Assembly: GCA_037367355.1 (NCBI GenBank)
Contig: CM074698.1
Span: 1,302,001 to 1,366,000, forward strand
DNA length: 64,000 bases
DNA from: Neoscytalidium dimidiatum
Lineage: Eukaryota > Ascomycota > Dothideomycetes > Botryosphaeriales > Botryosphaeriaceae
Direction: 5' to 3'
This document shows, piece after piece, positions 24,301 to 36,798 of this stretch; the first letter of the stretch is position 1, and every line of letters starts with the position of its first letter. A model generated the notes under the pieces. The model made no database searches. It was given only the letters and a program-made list of their open reading frames with translations, and was not told where the DNA came from. A program made the translations under genes and the position numbers.

Positions 24301-25829
24301 TCTTCCTCACGGCGGGCGGGTAGACGCGCGCAGCATGCCGTTTTTGTCACGGAGAAAGTGACGGCGGCCACGGGCTGGCCGACGCGGCGAGCAGCCATAT
24401 AAAGACAAGTGTTGCACAGCAGCCTGACCCTCGCTTTGGCGTCCCATCCAGCAGACGGCAATGAACAACCTTAAAGCAGGGCGCTCGGTGCTGCTTCCAG
24501 TAAGCAGAGGCGCTCGTGGGGAGAAGGTGATGTTTGAAGAAAAACACCCGCGTCTGCACAGGGCCGGGTAGGGACAGGGGACACCTGGCTCTAGCTGAAG
24601 AGGAATCGTACGACTTTGTGCCGCCACAGCAGACGCTCGAATCAGAACGGTCGACAAAGCCGGACGCTGAGGAAGACCCTTTTACCGGCGCGGACGGCGG
24701 CGGGCGAGGCCTGGACCACATCATCGCCGCAGCGTTGTGACAGCTGGTAGGCACTGACTGCTATTGCACGCAGTGACTGGGAAAGACACGCTGCTGACAG
24801 TGCGTGAGCAATTGACGCGCACCAGCCCAGCGCCCAGCAGCGTGGCTTGCTCGCTGACCGCAGCGGCGCGGCGGGTGGGTGTCTGGTGGGCTCGCTGCGA
24901 TGGGCGCGATGGGATGGGAGGGGGAGCGCACCGCAGCACGAGGACGAGTAGGTGTCGAGCGTCGACCTCAGGGAGTCAGTCATCGAGGTGCGAGGTGAGG
25001 AGCTGGCGTCCGGCTCGTTGGCGACGGGCACGCACCGGCAGCGCACAAGGCACGACCCAAGGCACGGGCCATGCACGCTGCGCTGGGCGCCGGCCAATCA
25101 GCAGCATCTGCGCCACCAACTCCATCACACATCGCACCTCTGCGAGCCTCGTCTGCGCTCAACGCCGCGCGCGCAGCCAATGGCCAGCGGTGCAGCCCGG
25201 GCACGCAGCGAACGCGTGGGGCAGGGCGAGGGCGCTTGGCAAGGGAGGCGAGGAGCGAGAGCGAGAGCTGCGTCGTGGTGTGCCCGTCCGATCACATGCG
25301 GATCTGGTGGCTCGCGCTGGCGGTAGATCCAGCGGGACGGCGGCCACGAGCTCTGGGCTGGCAACGGGCAGCATCTGCGGCGTAGCAGAAGGAAAAGCTT
25401 CTGGAAGACGCGGGAGGGCGGAAGGCTAATGTGTTGCCACGTGTTGCAGCACGTGTCGGTGGAGCAGAGAGGAGCGGGAGGCGGGTACGAGTGCATGTGC
25501 AACGGCCATCTCGCCCTCGAGCCCGCGAGCCAGCGAGCCCGCGAACCCGCCCCAGGGCCAGAGCAGGGAAGCCATTTGCGTAGGGCGGAGCGGGGGTGAA
25601 GCTTGGAGGATGATTGACTTTGAGACCCTGGGGCGTCTGTAGTATGTTTCGCATCGCCGTGCTGCCGTCTGCCGTGTCGCGCCGTCCTCGCGTACCACAG
25701 TCGTCCCTAAGTAGTACCGTACCTACCATGTGGCACCCTCTCCTCCTCGTCCTGTTCCGGCTGCTTTTGCTGTTACTGCCGCTGCTACTGCCACTCCTGC
25801 TACCACTGCTGTTGCTGCCGCCTGGAAAC

Positions 25830-25869
25830 ACGCACACGCACGCACACACACACACACACACATACACAC
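25830..25869. repeat. CA dinucleotide repeat
   Basis: (CA)n tract with a few CG and TA interruptions in the gene-free block upstream of flbA. Confidence 0.85.
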
Positions 25870-27402
25870 TTAGGCAGTATGTGCCGTATTCATCCCTCCC
25901 TGCCTGCATTTCAGCTCCCGACTCCCGACTCCCGACTCCCGGCCCTCCCTGCGCATCGGAGCCGCCTCCAGGCTCCGCCCGCGCGTTTCCACACCGTGTT
26001 GCCCGGTAGCCACGAGGTGGCTGGGCGATCCCGCGCAAGCCTGTTCGTCCGCTGCCACGCTCTCGTCAGCGCCCGCGCGATCCCCGCTCTAAGCCGGTTC
26101 GAGAAGGCTGGCACTGCTAGCTCGCGGCCGCCTGCTGCGTCCGCCGCCCTTGGCCGCCTTGGGCCCGGTCGCGACGGTGGAATGCGCTACGACATCATGC
26201 CGCCGCAAGAGCGCAAGAAGTCGCCCTAACGCCCTCTGTGCCCTCCCCCATGGCCTGCCGTGCTGCCGATCCGAGTGCTCCAAATTCCAAATCGCCCGCC
26301 AATCGCGACCCCCCGGCCGCGGTCAGTGCAGCCACGCTGGCCGCCTGCTGCTGCTGCGCGCCGGCCGTTGGAGCAGTGATGCCCCTTTGACTCTTGCGGC
26401 TACTGTAACGGGAAGTAATGAGAGAGCCACTGAGTCGCCGCAGCGGCATTTTCCTTCGCCCGGGCCAAGGGATGACGGCATCGCAGCGCTGCACGAGGCT
26501 GCACGAGCGGCTCCCGGTCAGGCCACGGCCGCTGCTCGCACGTGTCGGACGAGGCCTGCGGCGCCCTCACGAACACGGTGAGCGATAAAAGGGAAAAAAA
26601 AAAAAAATCAGCAGATGCAGGTGCGCGATCGCCATATCGGACGATGCACTATCGGGACCCGCCGCGCTCGACGAACAGCCAGCGAGCCTGGGAGCACCAA
26701 CCGGTCGCTGGCAGCAGAGCGCGCGTCGGAGGGGGCGCCGCCCTGTCAGCCCTCAGCGCTCGCGCAGGTGTTTTGGGCGTGCTCAACCGAGTATGGCGGT
26801 AGACTCGGGCGGCGTGCCCTGCAAGAAAAAGGAACTGCTCACCGCGCCGCCACGTGCGAGGCGCGCTTGGCTCCGGCCTTGCCTGCTGCTGCTGACTCGC
26901 CGTGCAGCACGGCTCATCAGCATAGCGGCTCGAAAGCGATCCGCGCGCTCGCAGACGCAGCTCCCCTCATCTCGACGAGGGTCTGGCGCGTCGTGACGAA
27001 GCCAGCCCCGGGAATGAGCCGTCGCCATCACCGCGCGGCTTATACCCGCCACGCCCGCTGTCGGGAAAGGAGGGTGCCCGGGACTGCTGCACGCTGCCCG
27101 AGAGCCTCTCTAGACTGACGACATCGACGCGCGATGCTGCACCTGCTCCGTCGTGCCACCTTGCCCGTCGAGACGCACGCAATCCAGCCGTGCCTAGCAG
27201 CCCGCGTCCGCGCCCGCGCCCGCGCCCGTGCGCAGCCCAGCTGTGCGCGCGCGCGCCTGCAATATTACAACGGAGGACTGGCTGCGTTCCTGTGCCTGGG
27301 CCGCCCGGCGTTAGCGGTCTCGCGCTGGCCTCCTAACTCCACCCGCGCCTAGCCTCCCAGCCGGTGGCCACACGCGTTCTGCGCTTTGCGCTTTGCGCTC
27401 TG

Positions 27403-27462
27403 CAGGAGTAGGAGCAGGAACAGGAGCAGAAGCAGGAGCAGCAATAGGAGCAGCAGCAGGCG
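27403..27462. repeat. GGAGCA-type purine hexamer repeat
   Basis: Imperfect GGAGCA/GGAACA/GAAGCA units over about 60 bp. It translates as alternating Gly/Ala or Arg/Ser in spurious frames. Confidence 0.75.
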
Positions 27463-28750
27463 AACCGCCCTCCCTCGCTCGCGCTCACCGTCCTCCAATG
27501 TTCCGCCAGCTCGTCGCCGCGTTGAGTACGCGCCACATCGTTGGGTCGCCCAGGTGGAGCGCGCTGTCAAGCTCGTTTCGGGCTCGGATGCGCACAAATG
27601 AGTGTTTTGAATTGAGCGCGCTGCGTGGGTCGGCTTCGAGCGCCCGCTTGCTTGCGGTGCACACGCTGCTGCAGCTGCAGCTGTTGCTGGTAGTGATGCT
27701 GGCAGAGCCTAGTGCAGTCGTTCGGTCGGAGAATATTTCCTTCGCACCCCAACGCAGTGCGATTCAAACGACGAGCACCGGCCGCGGTCGCCGCTCCCGC
27801 ACGTCTTCCGGGGCTGGTGGATGCAGCTCAGCGCACACCCGAGGCTCGTAGTAGGCGAAAGACGGGCTGGAAGTATAAGGGATGGAGCCTGTGTAATTTC
27901 CAGAGAGTCGGCAGACGGAGGGCTGGCTGGCTGCGCGCACCGGCGTGGTGGGCGGCCTTGCAGCCAGGAACATGCCTGCGCGGCCAGGCATTGGCTCATA
28001 GGCCAGCCGCGGCGCATCCCGGCCGCAAAACGTGGTTGTGCGGGGGCACGTGGTTGCATGGGATGGCGAGGGCAGTGATGAAGATCTGAGGTCGATCCCC
28101 ACTGCGGTGTCGTCGCGGGCGGAGCAGCGGTGTGGCCGCAACACGTGCGGCAGCGGATGCGACAGGTCAGCTTGCCTGCGCCTGCCACAGCCATGCGCGG
28201 TCGAACCAGGGCCGCCTCTGGTTGCAGCGCGCCGCCCGGTTGCGGGCTGCTGCGACGAGAGACACATAACAGCCAGCCGCCCGGGTTGCCTGCGTGCGGC
28301 TGCTTGCGTCCATACGTGCAACACCGCTCGTCTCTCTGTTCCAGCGGGCGCCCGCAACAAAGCCGCCGCCATCCTCCTGCGAACTGACCCGACAGCCGCG
28401 GTTCTAGAACGGCGTCTGACCACCAGCTCAGCCGGGCGCTGCGCAGCGCTCCGCCGCGCACCGCCCGCAGGCGGCCGTCCTCGACAGTTACACGGCAACG
28501 GGGCGTCTAAGACGTGGACGAGGGCCAACGGTGCTGCAGCTCTGAAACCCGGGTTCAGCGCTTTGGGCCGGACGCAGGCGTGTGGGTGGGCAGAGCTTGA
28601 AGAAAACGTGCTCGGCGGCTGGCACGGATGACTACCGGCCGGATGAGATGCAGCGGCTCTGCAGACCTGGCGCTGGTTGGCGGCGTGCATTGGCAACAAG
28701 GAGAGAGGGCAGCAGCGGCGGCGGCGACGGCGGCGACGGCGGCCAGCACT

Positions 28751-28790
28751 GGCATCAGCATCAGCATCAGCATTAGCATCAGCATCAGCA
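28751..28790. repeat. CAGCAT hexamer repeat
   Basis: About seven CATCAG units with one CATTAG variant. On the minus strand they produce Asp-Ala repeats in a spurious frame. Confidence 0.8.
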
Positions 28791-28948
28791 CCGGCACCGG
28801 CACCTATCGAGCATCCGTCGAGCACCAGCACCAGCATCCATCCAGCAGCGCCGGCGCCAGCGAAAGAGCGAGTGCGAGGGCAAGGGCGAGGGCGCGCTGC
28901 GCGGTCGGGCGAGTGGCACGTCGCCTTTCTGTGCCCGGGCCTGCCCTG

Positions 28949-28952
<4 letters not shown>

Positions 28953-28988
<36 letters not shown>
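28953..28988. repeat. CTG trinucleotide repeat, 12 copies
   Basis: An uninterrupted (CTG)12 run flanked by CCTGCCCTGTC on both sides. Confidence 0.9.
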
Positions 28989-28990
<2 letters not shown>

Positions 28991-29523
28991 CTGCCCTGTC
29001 CTGCTCTGCCCGCCCGCGGCCGGGACCCCTGGCGGGGGGCGCGCGCGCATGCGCTGCGGCACCCTTCTCTTTTTCTCGAAGCGGCGCGCCTCGCTCGCCG
29101 CTGCACACTGGGCGCTGGCCGCTGCCCAGGTGCCTCGCGCGCAGGTGCGCGGGCTGTCGCTGGCACGGCGTCGCGCGCACCGCGTGCTCACGGCGCCACA
29201 GGGCAGCAGCGCGCATGGCATGATGCAAAAGCGTGCGGCCGTGCTTGCGGGCTTGGGCTCCTTGGCGTGTCAGAGTGACAGCAATACGAACCCACTTATC
29301 TTGTGACAAACTCGATCTTGCAAGGATTATCGCGTGGGAGCCACAGGGGCCGAGGGAGGCGGCCGGGGCGTCTTTTTGCGATGGCGGACGCCATACGATC
29401 ATCCTAAGGCCCGCGTCTTGCTTAGCCCTGTTGGAAAAGGTCGGTCGACTCGTGAAGTTAAACCCTGAGCCGGCTAGTCAGCGTACCCACCTTTAGGCCA
29501 AAAGACTCCCTCGCGACGCTCTG

Positions 29524-32242
29524 ATGCCGCATACTATTGCTTCTTCTCCCTCGCCCGCCCGTCTCGAAGTCCCATCGAGGCCTCCTCCCACCACATCTCC
29601 ATCCATCACTCTCACCACCACTCCAGCCGCAGCACCCGCCGGCTCCCCCGCCGCGCAGTCCTCCTTCCCTCTGCTAGCTGCCCCTGCCCGCCCCGTGCCC
29701 GCCGCTACGGCTTCGCCGCCTCGCCCAGCCCGCCCCGGCGCCCCCAGCACCCGCAGACTCTCCACCGACCGTGGTCTGGGAGACTTCAGCTGGCTGTCCC
29801 GCCGCCTGCCCAGCCTGCATCGCAAGCCCTCGCACGTGTCCCGGATTGAACCGCCAGGACAAGCGCGCTCACCCGACAAAGCGTCATCACCGCCCCAGGT
29901 CCAAGCCGCCGCAGCAGCAGCAAGCCCTGCGAGGTCGCAAATCGCTGCTCAGGAACCACGCGACGGTCCCGACAACCCGACTGCGCAATCGGTGAAGGTG
30001 CTGCCACAGACGCAGAGAGCGCCCTATCCGGAAACGCGGTCTCACAATCCCTCCACGCCACTCAACGCTACGACCTCACTCCGCCGATTGTCCAGTGACG
30101 CGCACAGCAACCCCCGCGACTCCTTCGTTGACAACGGCTTGCGTCAGCCTTCCCGCTCCTCTATAAACCTCGACAGTCCTACCTCATCTCCACGGGCACA
30201 GGCACCCGCGCGCGCCAAGGATTCCAAGATGCATCAAACTTCGTCGAGGCTACTTCGGATGACCGATGACGATCGGCCTTTCACGAGAGTAAGTGCATAA
30301 TCCAATCCCAACTTTTGTATCAATCGAGCGGCTTGCGTAGGACTTTCGGGATGAAATGTCTCGCCGCCGAGGTGGTTTGGTTCGTTCAACGCCTCATTGT
30401 GGGCTTAGTTGGCGATATGGAAATATGGCAAAGGTGGCCATTGGACTGTGTCTGTCGCTCCCACTGCTACTCCTGTCCCACAAGCCTCCCGCCTTTCCGA
30501 GGTCGCACCATGGCAGTCGGGGCACGTTTCCATGGCCGACGTCGCTCATCTGCTTGGCAAGACATTTGATCGCTTAACGCCCGAGAACGTGTCGGGAGCG
30601 GAACATCGATCTGTCTTCGCCTTGCTTATTTCTTTTTCCGTTCCTCTTTTTTCTGTTTGATCGCTTGCTTCGTTCTCGGGATTCGCACACCGCTGACACA
30701 TCCGCCTGCAGGATTTCAAAGATCTCTTCTCCACCCTGATGGTCAGCTTGCCCCTGACCCCCCACCGTGTAAGATGGCAGAAAGTCGACCACAGTTTCAC
30801 CTCGGAAGAGGCTATGACGAACTTGGGATCGCTGAAGTTTTCGCAATCGAATCGAATGCCGGATCCGAAGGATCCTTCCAGGATTGTCACTACCACCACT
30901 ACTACCACTTTCTCCATGGCGAAGGAAATGGCACGCTCAGTCTGCCAGAAGTTTCTAGAGGCTCGCTTCATCGAATCGGTTGAAGGCAAGACGGATTTCA
31001 TGTCGAAGACGGCTGTATGGCAGATGACTCCGAAGGGTATGCACGTGTTGCAGAGATTTTGCCAGCGCAACGGTATCAACCAGAAGCACGTTTACGAAGT
31101 CCTTGACTCGCCTCGCAATACAATGCATTTGGTCATTCTGGAGCGTGAGTTGGAGACCGATAAGCTCAACCACGATCAAGCCACGATCGAGGTCGTGTTC
31201 CGTCGTTTCGTCGGTCATGAAGGGCCGAACGCGAAGGCAAACACTGCGCAGGCTGATTCGGATTCATTGAACGAATATTCCACCGGTATGGTTGGTGTGA
31301 AGATGGCAAGGGAACGCAAGATCGGCGACAAGATCTACATGAACACATTCACTGGAAAAGCGGCGGTAGACTGGCTCATGGACTGCAGCACGATGGTCGA
31401 TAAGAGGGAAGCTTACGAGATGTGTTCGCTCTTCTATGAATTCGGTTTGATGGCACCTGTTGAGGTGTTCCCCAACAGCAACCGTTTCCAGCCAACCAAG
31501 AGTGCCATCTATTATGTCACGGAAAAGGGTCAGAGAATTGCAGGCTGGATACAGAGTCCTAAGTCTTCACTGAACGGTGACGCTGCTGCGGCTGCTGCCA
31601 ACAGACCTCGCGAAGGCACGACGAGAGATTCGAACGCAAATCGCATGACTGTTATCATCCGCGATCCTGCGCTTCGCCTGCTCTTCAGAGAATTTCTCCG
31701 AGAGACGCACTGCGAAGAGAATCTCTCTTTCTACTTGGACGTTAGCGAGTTCCTTGGGGGATACAAGCATGCGAAGAGGCAAAACCAGACGCCTAAGCTC
31801 GAGGTGATTCGGGAGACACTCGCAGCAGCATACAGTGAGTTCCTGTCCTACAAGTGGCTCTTAAGCGGTACTAACAAGAGTCAGGTCTTTACAACGCCTT
31901 CCTTGCTCCCGGTTCTCCCTGCGAATTGAATATCGACCACAGCCTGAGGACGGCTCTTGCTGCTCGTATGACCCGTGCAGTAGGCGACGATGAAGCTATG
32001 GTCAGGAGTTTGGATGAGGTGGCAACGCTTTTCGATCAGGCACAGAACTCGGTGTTTAAGTTGATGGCTAGCGTAAGCATATCACAGCCCGTCACTCGTT
32101 CCGTCCGCCGCTGACTAGCTTCCAGGATTCGGTCCCTAAATTCATGAGGGAGCCTAAGTATGCCTCAGTCATTCGCGACCGCAATCTGGATGCCGCTCCC
32201 GCTTCTTTTAGCAACAACAGTGCTGGACTGGCTGCGTCATAA
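29524..32242 (+). CDS. flbA: FlbA/Sst2-type regulator of G-protein signalling (DEP-DEP-RGS)
   Basis: Four exons: 29524-30288, 30712-31834, 31885-32072 and 32126-32242. Introns are 423, 50 and 53 bp, and the product has 730 residues (Aspergillus FlbA is about 720). FlbA is a GTPase activator for the Galpha FadA; it dampens vegetative growth signalling and permits conidiation. The N-terminal 230 residues are Ser/Pro/Ala-rich. MHQTSSRLLRMTDDDRPFTR opens the conserved part. DEP1 covers roughly 256-375 (MAKEMARSVCQKFLEARFIE at 324), DEP2 about 450-530 (GDKIYMNTFTGKAAVDWLMD), and RGS starts near 567 (DPALRLLFREFLRETHCEEN), closing with YNAFLAPGSPCELNIDH and KLMAS/DSVPKFMREPKY. The 423-bp first intron is exceptional here and has an upstream acceptor at 30340. 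Confidence 0.94.
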
Positions 32243-33183
32243 GAGCAATTGGTATCCAGACGTTGACGACCAAAAATTCGCCCGTAGACCATCCCGCGCT
32301 CCGCTCCACGCGCCCGGACACCCGCCTTGCAATAAATTGATGCCGAACATAGCGGCGGGCTTCCCGCAAAACTGGATCTGCAAAGCAGACGCGGAAACAA
32401 CGCATGAACCTCGTCAGAGGCTTAGCACGGACTTCAGCTGCCACCTACATGCGATGGAGCGCTTGGGATGGGACTCATGGCAACCTTCGGTTTATAATTG
32501 TTTTCCTTATCGCATTCATATCTTCCCAATGACTTGTTTTCTTCGATATCCTTCTTCGCATTGGGTCTGCAAGGGCCCTCTCCACTCTTTCACTTGACTA
32601 TTTTTTCTGTCTCTTCGCCCCTCCTATCTTCCCTCTCGGTATGATTTCTGCTTTCTTTCGCGACAATCACGGCACACGGGTCTAGACTGGCGTTTCCGGG
32701 ACTTTGAAAAACAAGAGCTTCTCATATGTTGGATGGCCTTCGCTAGGGCTGTTCAGCGGTCTTGGTCTCTTCGGTTTGAAAAGGCCTTTTATTTGCGGGG
32801 GGTGGGGTGGTGGATTAGTGGCAAGTAACTGAATGAGGACGGGAGTGTGCTAGAAAGTTTGAGTGAATTGAGGCTCAGCAACGCCGACATGTATCATACT
32901 GTCCAGGATCAACGAATCTCCAAATAAGTGAAATCGTGATGAGTTCCAACCAAGGCCGTACGTTGCAAGCACCGTGATGATGTAATCTGTGTCGTGTCCC
33001 GTGCTCGTGTGATTTTAACGCGAACAGGCGCGACTGCCTGCGCTGCTGACTCGTCGCGTCAACGCCCGCCTTGACACCACCGCCGTGCCGCCATGCGAGA
33101 CTCAGACTCCGAAGAGCATACAAGTGCCGCGCCTGCTGCCTGGTAGCTGCCCATCCGCATCCACACCGTCCTCGTTGTCCACA
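32243..33183. other. flbA-CHK1 intergenic region
   Basis: A tandem spacer with the flbA 3' UTR and the CHK1 promoter. The 145-codon plus frame at 32160-32597 overlaps flbA exon 4 in another phase and is a shadow. Nothing else was seen. Confidence 0.6.
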
Positions 33184-34983
33184 ATGGGGCCCCCGCCGAA
33201 CGTGAGTCGCGCTGTCTACCGCGTTACCTCTCTGACGCCGCAGGCGCACCATGGCCCGGATCTTGCTGATTTGGCTGACGAGTGGTCTCTACAGTCACAG
33301 GTGGCGCCTCTGCCGGTGGATCTTCCCTTTCGCGTCGTGTCCAAGACCATAGGACAAGGCGCGTATGCGTTGTAAGTGTCTCATCGTATTCGGCACACGG
33401 CCCAAGCTGACGGGAGAGCACACAGCATCCGCAAGGCCATCCCTCTGAACGCGTCCAGTCCTGTCATCGCCGTCAAGTTCATCAATAAGGAACACGCGTA
33501 CCGCATCGGTCGACTGAAACCAAACCAGATCCAGCACGAAGTGACGCTCCACCGGCACCTGGGCCGACACCACAATGTGATACAGTACCTCAGCCACGGC
33601 GAGGACCGCCTATACACCTGGATAGCTATGGAACTAGCGGAGGGTGGCGATCTGTTTGACAAGATCGAGGCCGACGAGGGCGTGGGCGAGGACGTGGCGC
33701 ACTTGTACTTCACGCAGCTGATCAATGCCGTGGGCTACATGCACTCCAAGGGCGTGGCTCACCGCGACATTAAGCCCGAGAACATGCTCCTCTCCGTCAA
33801 CGGCGATCTGAAGCTGTCCGATTTTGGCCTCGCCGCCTTGTTTCAGAACAATGGCAAGAAGCGCTTATGCAACAGCGTGTGCGGCAGCCCGCCCTACATC
33901 GCACCGGAAATTGTGGCTGGGAAGAAGTCCAAAGCTATCGACGTGTTAGATAAGGGCTATGAGCCTAACATAGCCGACGTGTGGTCCTGTGGCATTGTGC
34001 TCTTCGTCTTGCTCGTTGGCAACACGCCATGGGACGAGCCAACGCATGCGAGCTATGAGTTTAACGAGTATGTACAGACTAATGGCCGCACGAGCGACGA
34101 GCTTTGGAAGAAGATTCCCGCTGAGATCGCATCCTTGCTGCGTGGTATGCTCAAACTGCACCCCAAGGAACGCTTCACGCTCGATGAGATCCGGACGCAC
34201 CCATGGTATACTCGCAGCAATCCACATCTCAGCCAATCGGGCACGGCAGCAAATCCCATTCTCCTAGCTACACAGATGCTGGAGTCCTTGCGTATCGATT
34301 TCGATGCTGACCCGACGGCGTCGCAACGCGAGCAACGCCAGCGCTACATGAACGCCATGGATGCAGATAATCAGCCGGTCAGATTCGCAGCGACGCAGCC
34401 GGAGACACTCATTGTCGATACGCCCTTCGAATGGGAACGGCCGCCACGCATTGCCATCAGCGAGAATTTTAGCGCCTCGCAGCCAGCGCCAGAGCTGCAC
34501 ACGTCGTTGACCAACGGCTCGCGACAGCAACCACTCCGCGTGTCGCACGAGGTGCTAGGCCGCCTCGCTGACGACCCGTCGCTTTCTCAGTTCACTCCCA
34601 CGCCATCGGTCCCGCTGAGCCTGACGCAGGTTGCTCGTGGATTTGGAGACATCATGCCGAGGCATTCATTGGCCCGCTTCTTCAGCCCGTTGCCCTTCTC
34701 TTTGCTCCTGCCCTCCCTGGCCGAGGCGCTGCACCGGCTGGGAGTCCCTGTAGCCCCATTTTCGGCCAGTGCTCTGCAGGGCCGAGACGCTGAGGCTTAC
34801 ATACGCGTCAAGACGGTTGATGGCCGTCAACAAAGTCTGCACGGCACCATTGTCGTGGAACGCATCGATCGTGAGATCAGTGAGGTGCGCTTCATCAAGG
34901 CAAAGGGCGATCCGCTCGAGTGGCGACGATTCTTCAAGAAGATTGCCGTGCTTTGCAAAGACGGAATCATCGTGCCTGGTTGA
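33184..34983 (+). CDS. CHK1: CHK1 DNA-damage checkpoint Ser/Thr kinase
   Basis: Coding exons 33184-33371 and 33426-34983 with a 54-bp intron give 581 residues. Chk1 is activated by ATR-type kinases and blocks mitotic entry after DNA damage. The glycine loop GQGAYA is at 57-62, the catalytic HRD at 175-177 (HRDIKPEN), the DFG at 195-197 (DFGLA), then CGSPPYIAPE and DVWSCGIVLFVLLVGNTPWDEP. The C-terminal domain ends with the KA1-like block SEVRFIKAKGDPLEWRRFF. Start choice: 33184 is closest to the kinase; an in-frame ATG at 33085 would add 33 residues. A 42-nt GTGAGT...CAG segment at 33202-33243 could be a further in-phase mini-intron, giving 567 residues. The kinase identity is secure; the first 40 residues are not. 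Confidence 0.92.
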
Positions 34984-36798
34984 GCGGCGTCGTTTCTGCT
35001 CGGCAGTCTATTCGACTACCGGCTTGGATTCGGTTGTCTATTGCCTCTCCACCGGGTTCAAGCACATGGTGACAGATTTAAGGATCAGGAGATACCCATC
35101 GTGATCGGTTTAAGAGCATTTCACTTGATTCTCCTCTTCAGCTCTCAGACTTTTGGCAGTGAGCATGCAGGGTTATGAGTTTCTAATTTTGGTTCAGTTT
35201 TGGCGTTGCATTGGAAAAGGATACACTAGACGCCCGTCTCGGATAGCACTATGCCCAGCAGCATTTGCGAAGGCGCATTCAAGTTCTATGACAGGAGCAT
35301 CTGTTCATACATGAAACAGAAGAACTTGGTATGGAGATGACAGCTTGCATCAGGAACCTTTGCGGTCCTATGCTTGTGGAAACATGACTGCCCTCGCTGA
35401 GTGCAGCCGGCACAAATAGGTTTGATGTCCAAGGGTTTGGCCCACTTTTCCGGCGATGCAGATGATCTAGCAAATTAATATGAGGACATGAGGCAATGGT
35501 AGACCACCGGGAAAAAGAAAGTACACATCAGATACTGAAGTAGACGATCAACATACTACCCATTTCTGCTCGTCCATTATTCGATTAGTATACGCCGGGT
35601 CGAAGCAACATATTTGAGCAGGCGACTGACATACCGTAGCTATAATGTATTGTGATGCTTTCGAAAGACAGACTTCCATACAATCTTAATCTCCACTCTA
35701 GCACTCTCCCAGTCTGCAGCGAAGGAAGCCCAGCCAAGCAAATTACGCATTTGCCTGGATCTTGGACTTCAAAGCTGGATTCGAATCATACAGGGCTCTG
35801 GATCAAACCCGACACCATGCATAGCTCGGTAGGATGACATGTATTCCAGAAAGCAGCACTGGTGTGTTGGTCGTCGATGGACTGAACCTAAATTGCAGCA
35901 TGATGTAGTTTTCAATGAGAACTAGATGATGGACATTGGCAACCTAACGCGAGACACCGGCGAGAGCTCTTGGCTTATCTAAAATCTGAAGAAAAACCGC
36001 TGTTCTTTTTTTTTTATATAAAAAAAAAAAGGAATGAAAGAAAACAAATTTTGGACACGCCCTTTAATGTTGATATATTCCATCGCACAGATGGCCAAGG
36101 GACGCTATCGACATTCCTACTGGTGTAACACTTTAGAAAGCGGTCCTATTGACGGACGTTAGATTTGAGGACATTGCTCCTGCCAGGAACGTAGTTGCAA
36201 ATGGTATTAGCAACTCGATGAGGAGAGAGGATGACCCTGATGTAAAATGCCTTGAAGCTTTAGCTTTCTTCCATTTTGCGGATTTTGTAAAAGAAGTGAG
36301 GGTCATCACATTTCTCGTATCAAAAGCAACCGGAAGAGGGAGGCCGGTGAACTTCAAGACGCAGCTGATACCTTTTGACAGCCGCGCCATATCAATTATG
36401 TTGACAGTCTCTCCTTTTTCCTTTTTTTTTCCCCCCATGAGCTGGGGTCAAGGGTCCAGCTGCCTGCTTCTTCGATCTATCAGATATCGTTGGCAACACC
36501 TGGTCTACCTCGCTCCAACAATAACCACATGAAGAGCCAATGCAAAATTGCGGCATCGTCCATGGTCTCAAAAGAGAAACCGAGCCCACTCGCCTGCATC
36601 GCCATCCCGCCATCTAGCCGTCGTTCAGAGAAGAAAGAAAAAGGAAGGGAGTGATATACCAGCCCAAACACCATGTGCTTTTTTTTTTTTCTTAATTTGT
36701 TCCCACCCGAAACAATGCCTCATGATGCGTGAGAAAACACAGCTTCCCGCCACCAAGTCCTGCTTCTGCGAATGATTTGCATCTCCACACACCGGCGC
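34984..36798. other. Convergent CHK1-eIF3f intergenic space
   Basis: About 1.8 kb, AT-richer than its surroundings, with a T10-ATAT-A palindrome at 36006-36030, poly-pyrimidine tracts near 36416-36434 and a T run near 36681. Open frames up to 127 codons (36149-36532) show no domain. It is read as two facing 3' UTRs plus spacer. Confidence 0.55.

Larger units (their letters stand above)
24300..29523. other. GC-rich simple-sequence block upstream of flbA
   Basis: About 5.2 kb of strongly GC-rich DNA in which both strands carry long but mutually overlapping frames, up to 485 codons on the minus strand (27764-29221). Their translations are Cys/Ala/Arg/Ser-rich with homopolymeric runs generated by microsatellites, so they are not annotated. 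The right end must include the flbA promoter and 5' leader. Individual repeats are listed separately. Confidence 0.6.

Noticed and set aside
27764..29221. 485-codon minus-strand open frame
   Set aside because: It lies in GC-rich repeat DNA, translates Cys/Ala/Arg-rich sequence with polySer and Ala-Asp repeats made by microsatellites, and overlaps similar long frames on the other strand. No domain is visible.
29404..29495. Possible small RNA gene near the flbA leader
   Set aside because: It was considered as 5S rRNA or tRNA, but no internal control region or fold matches either.
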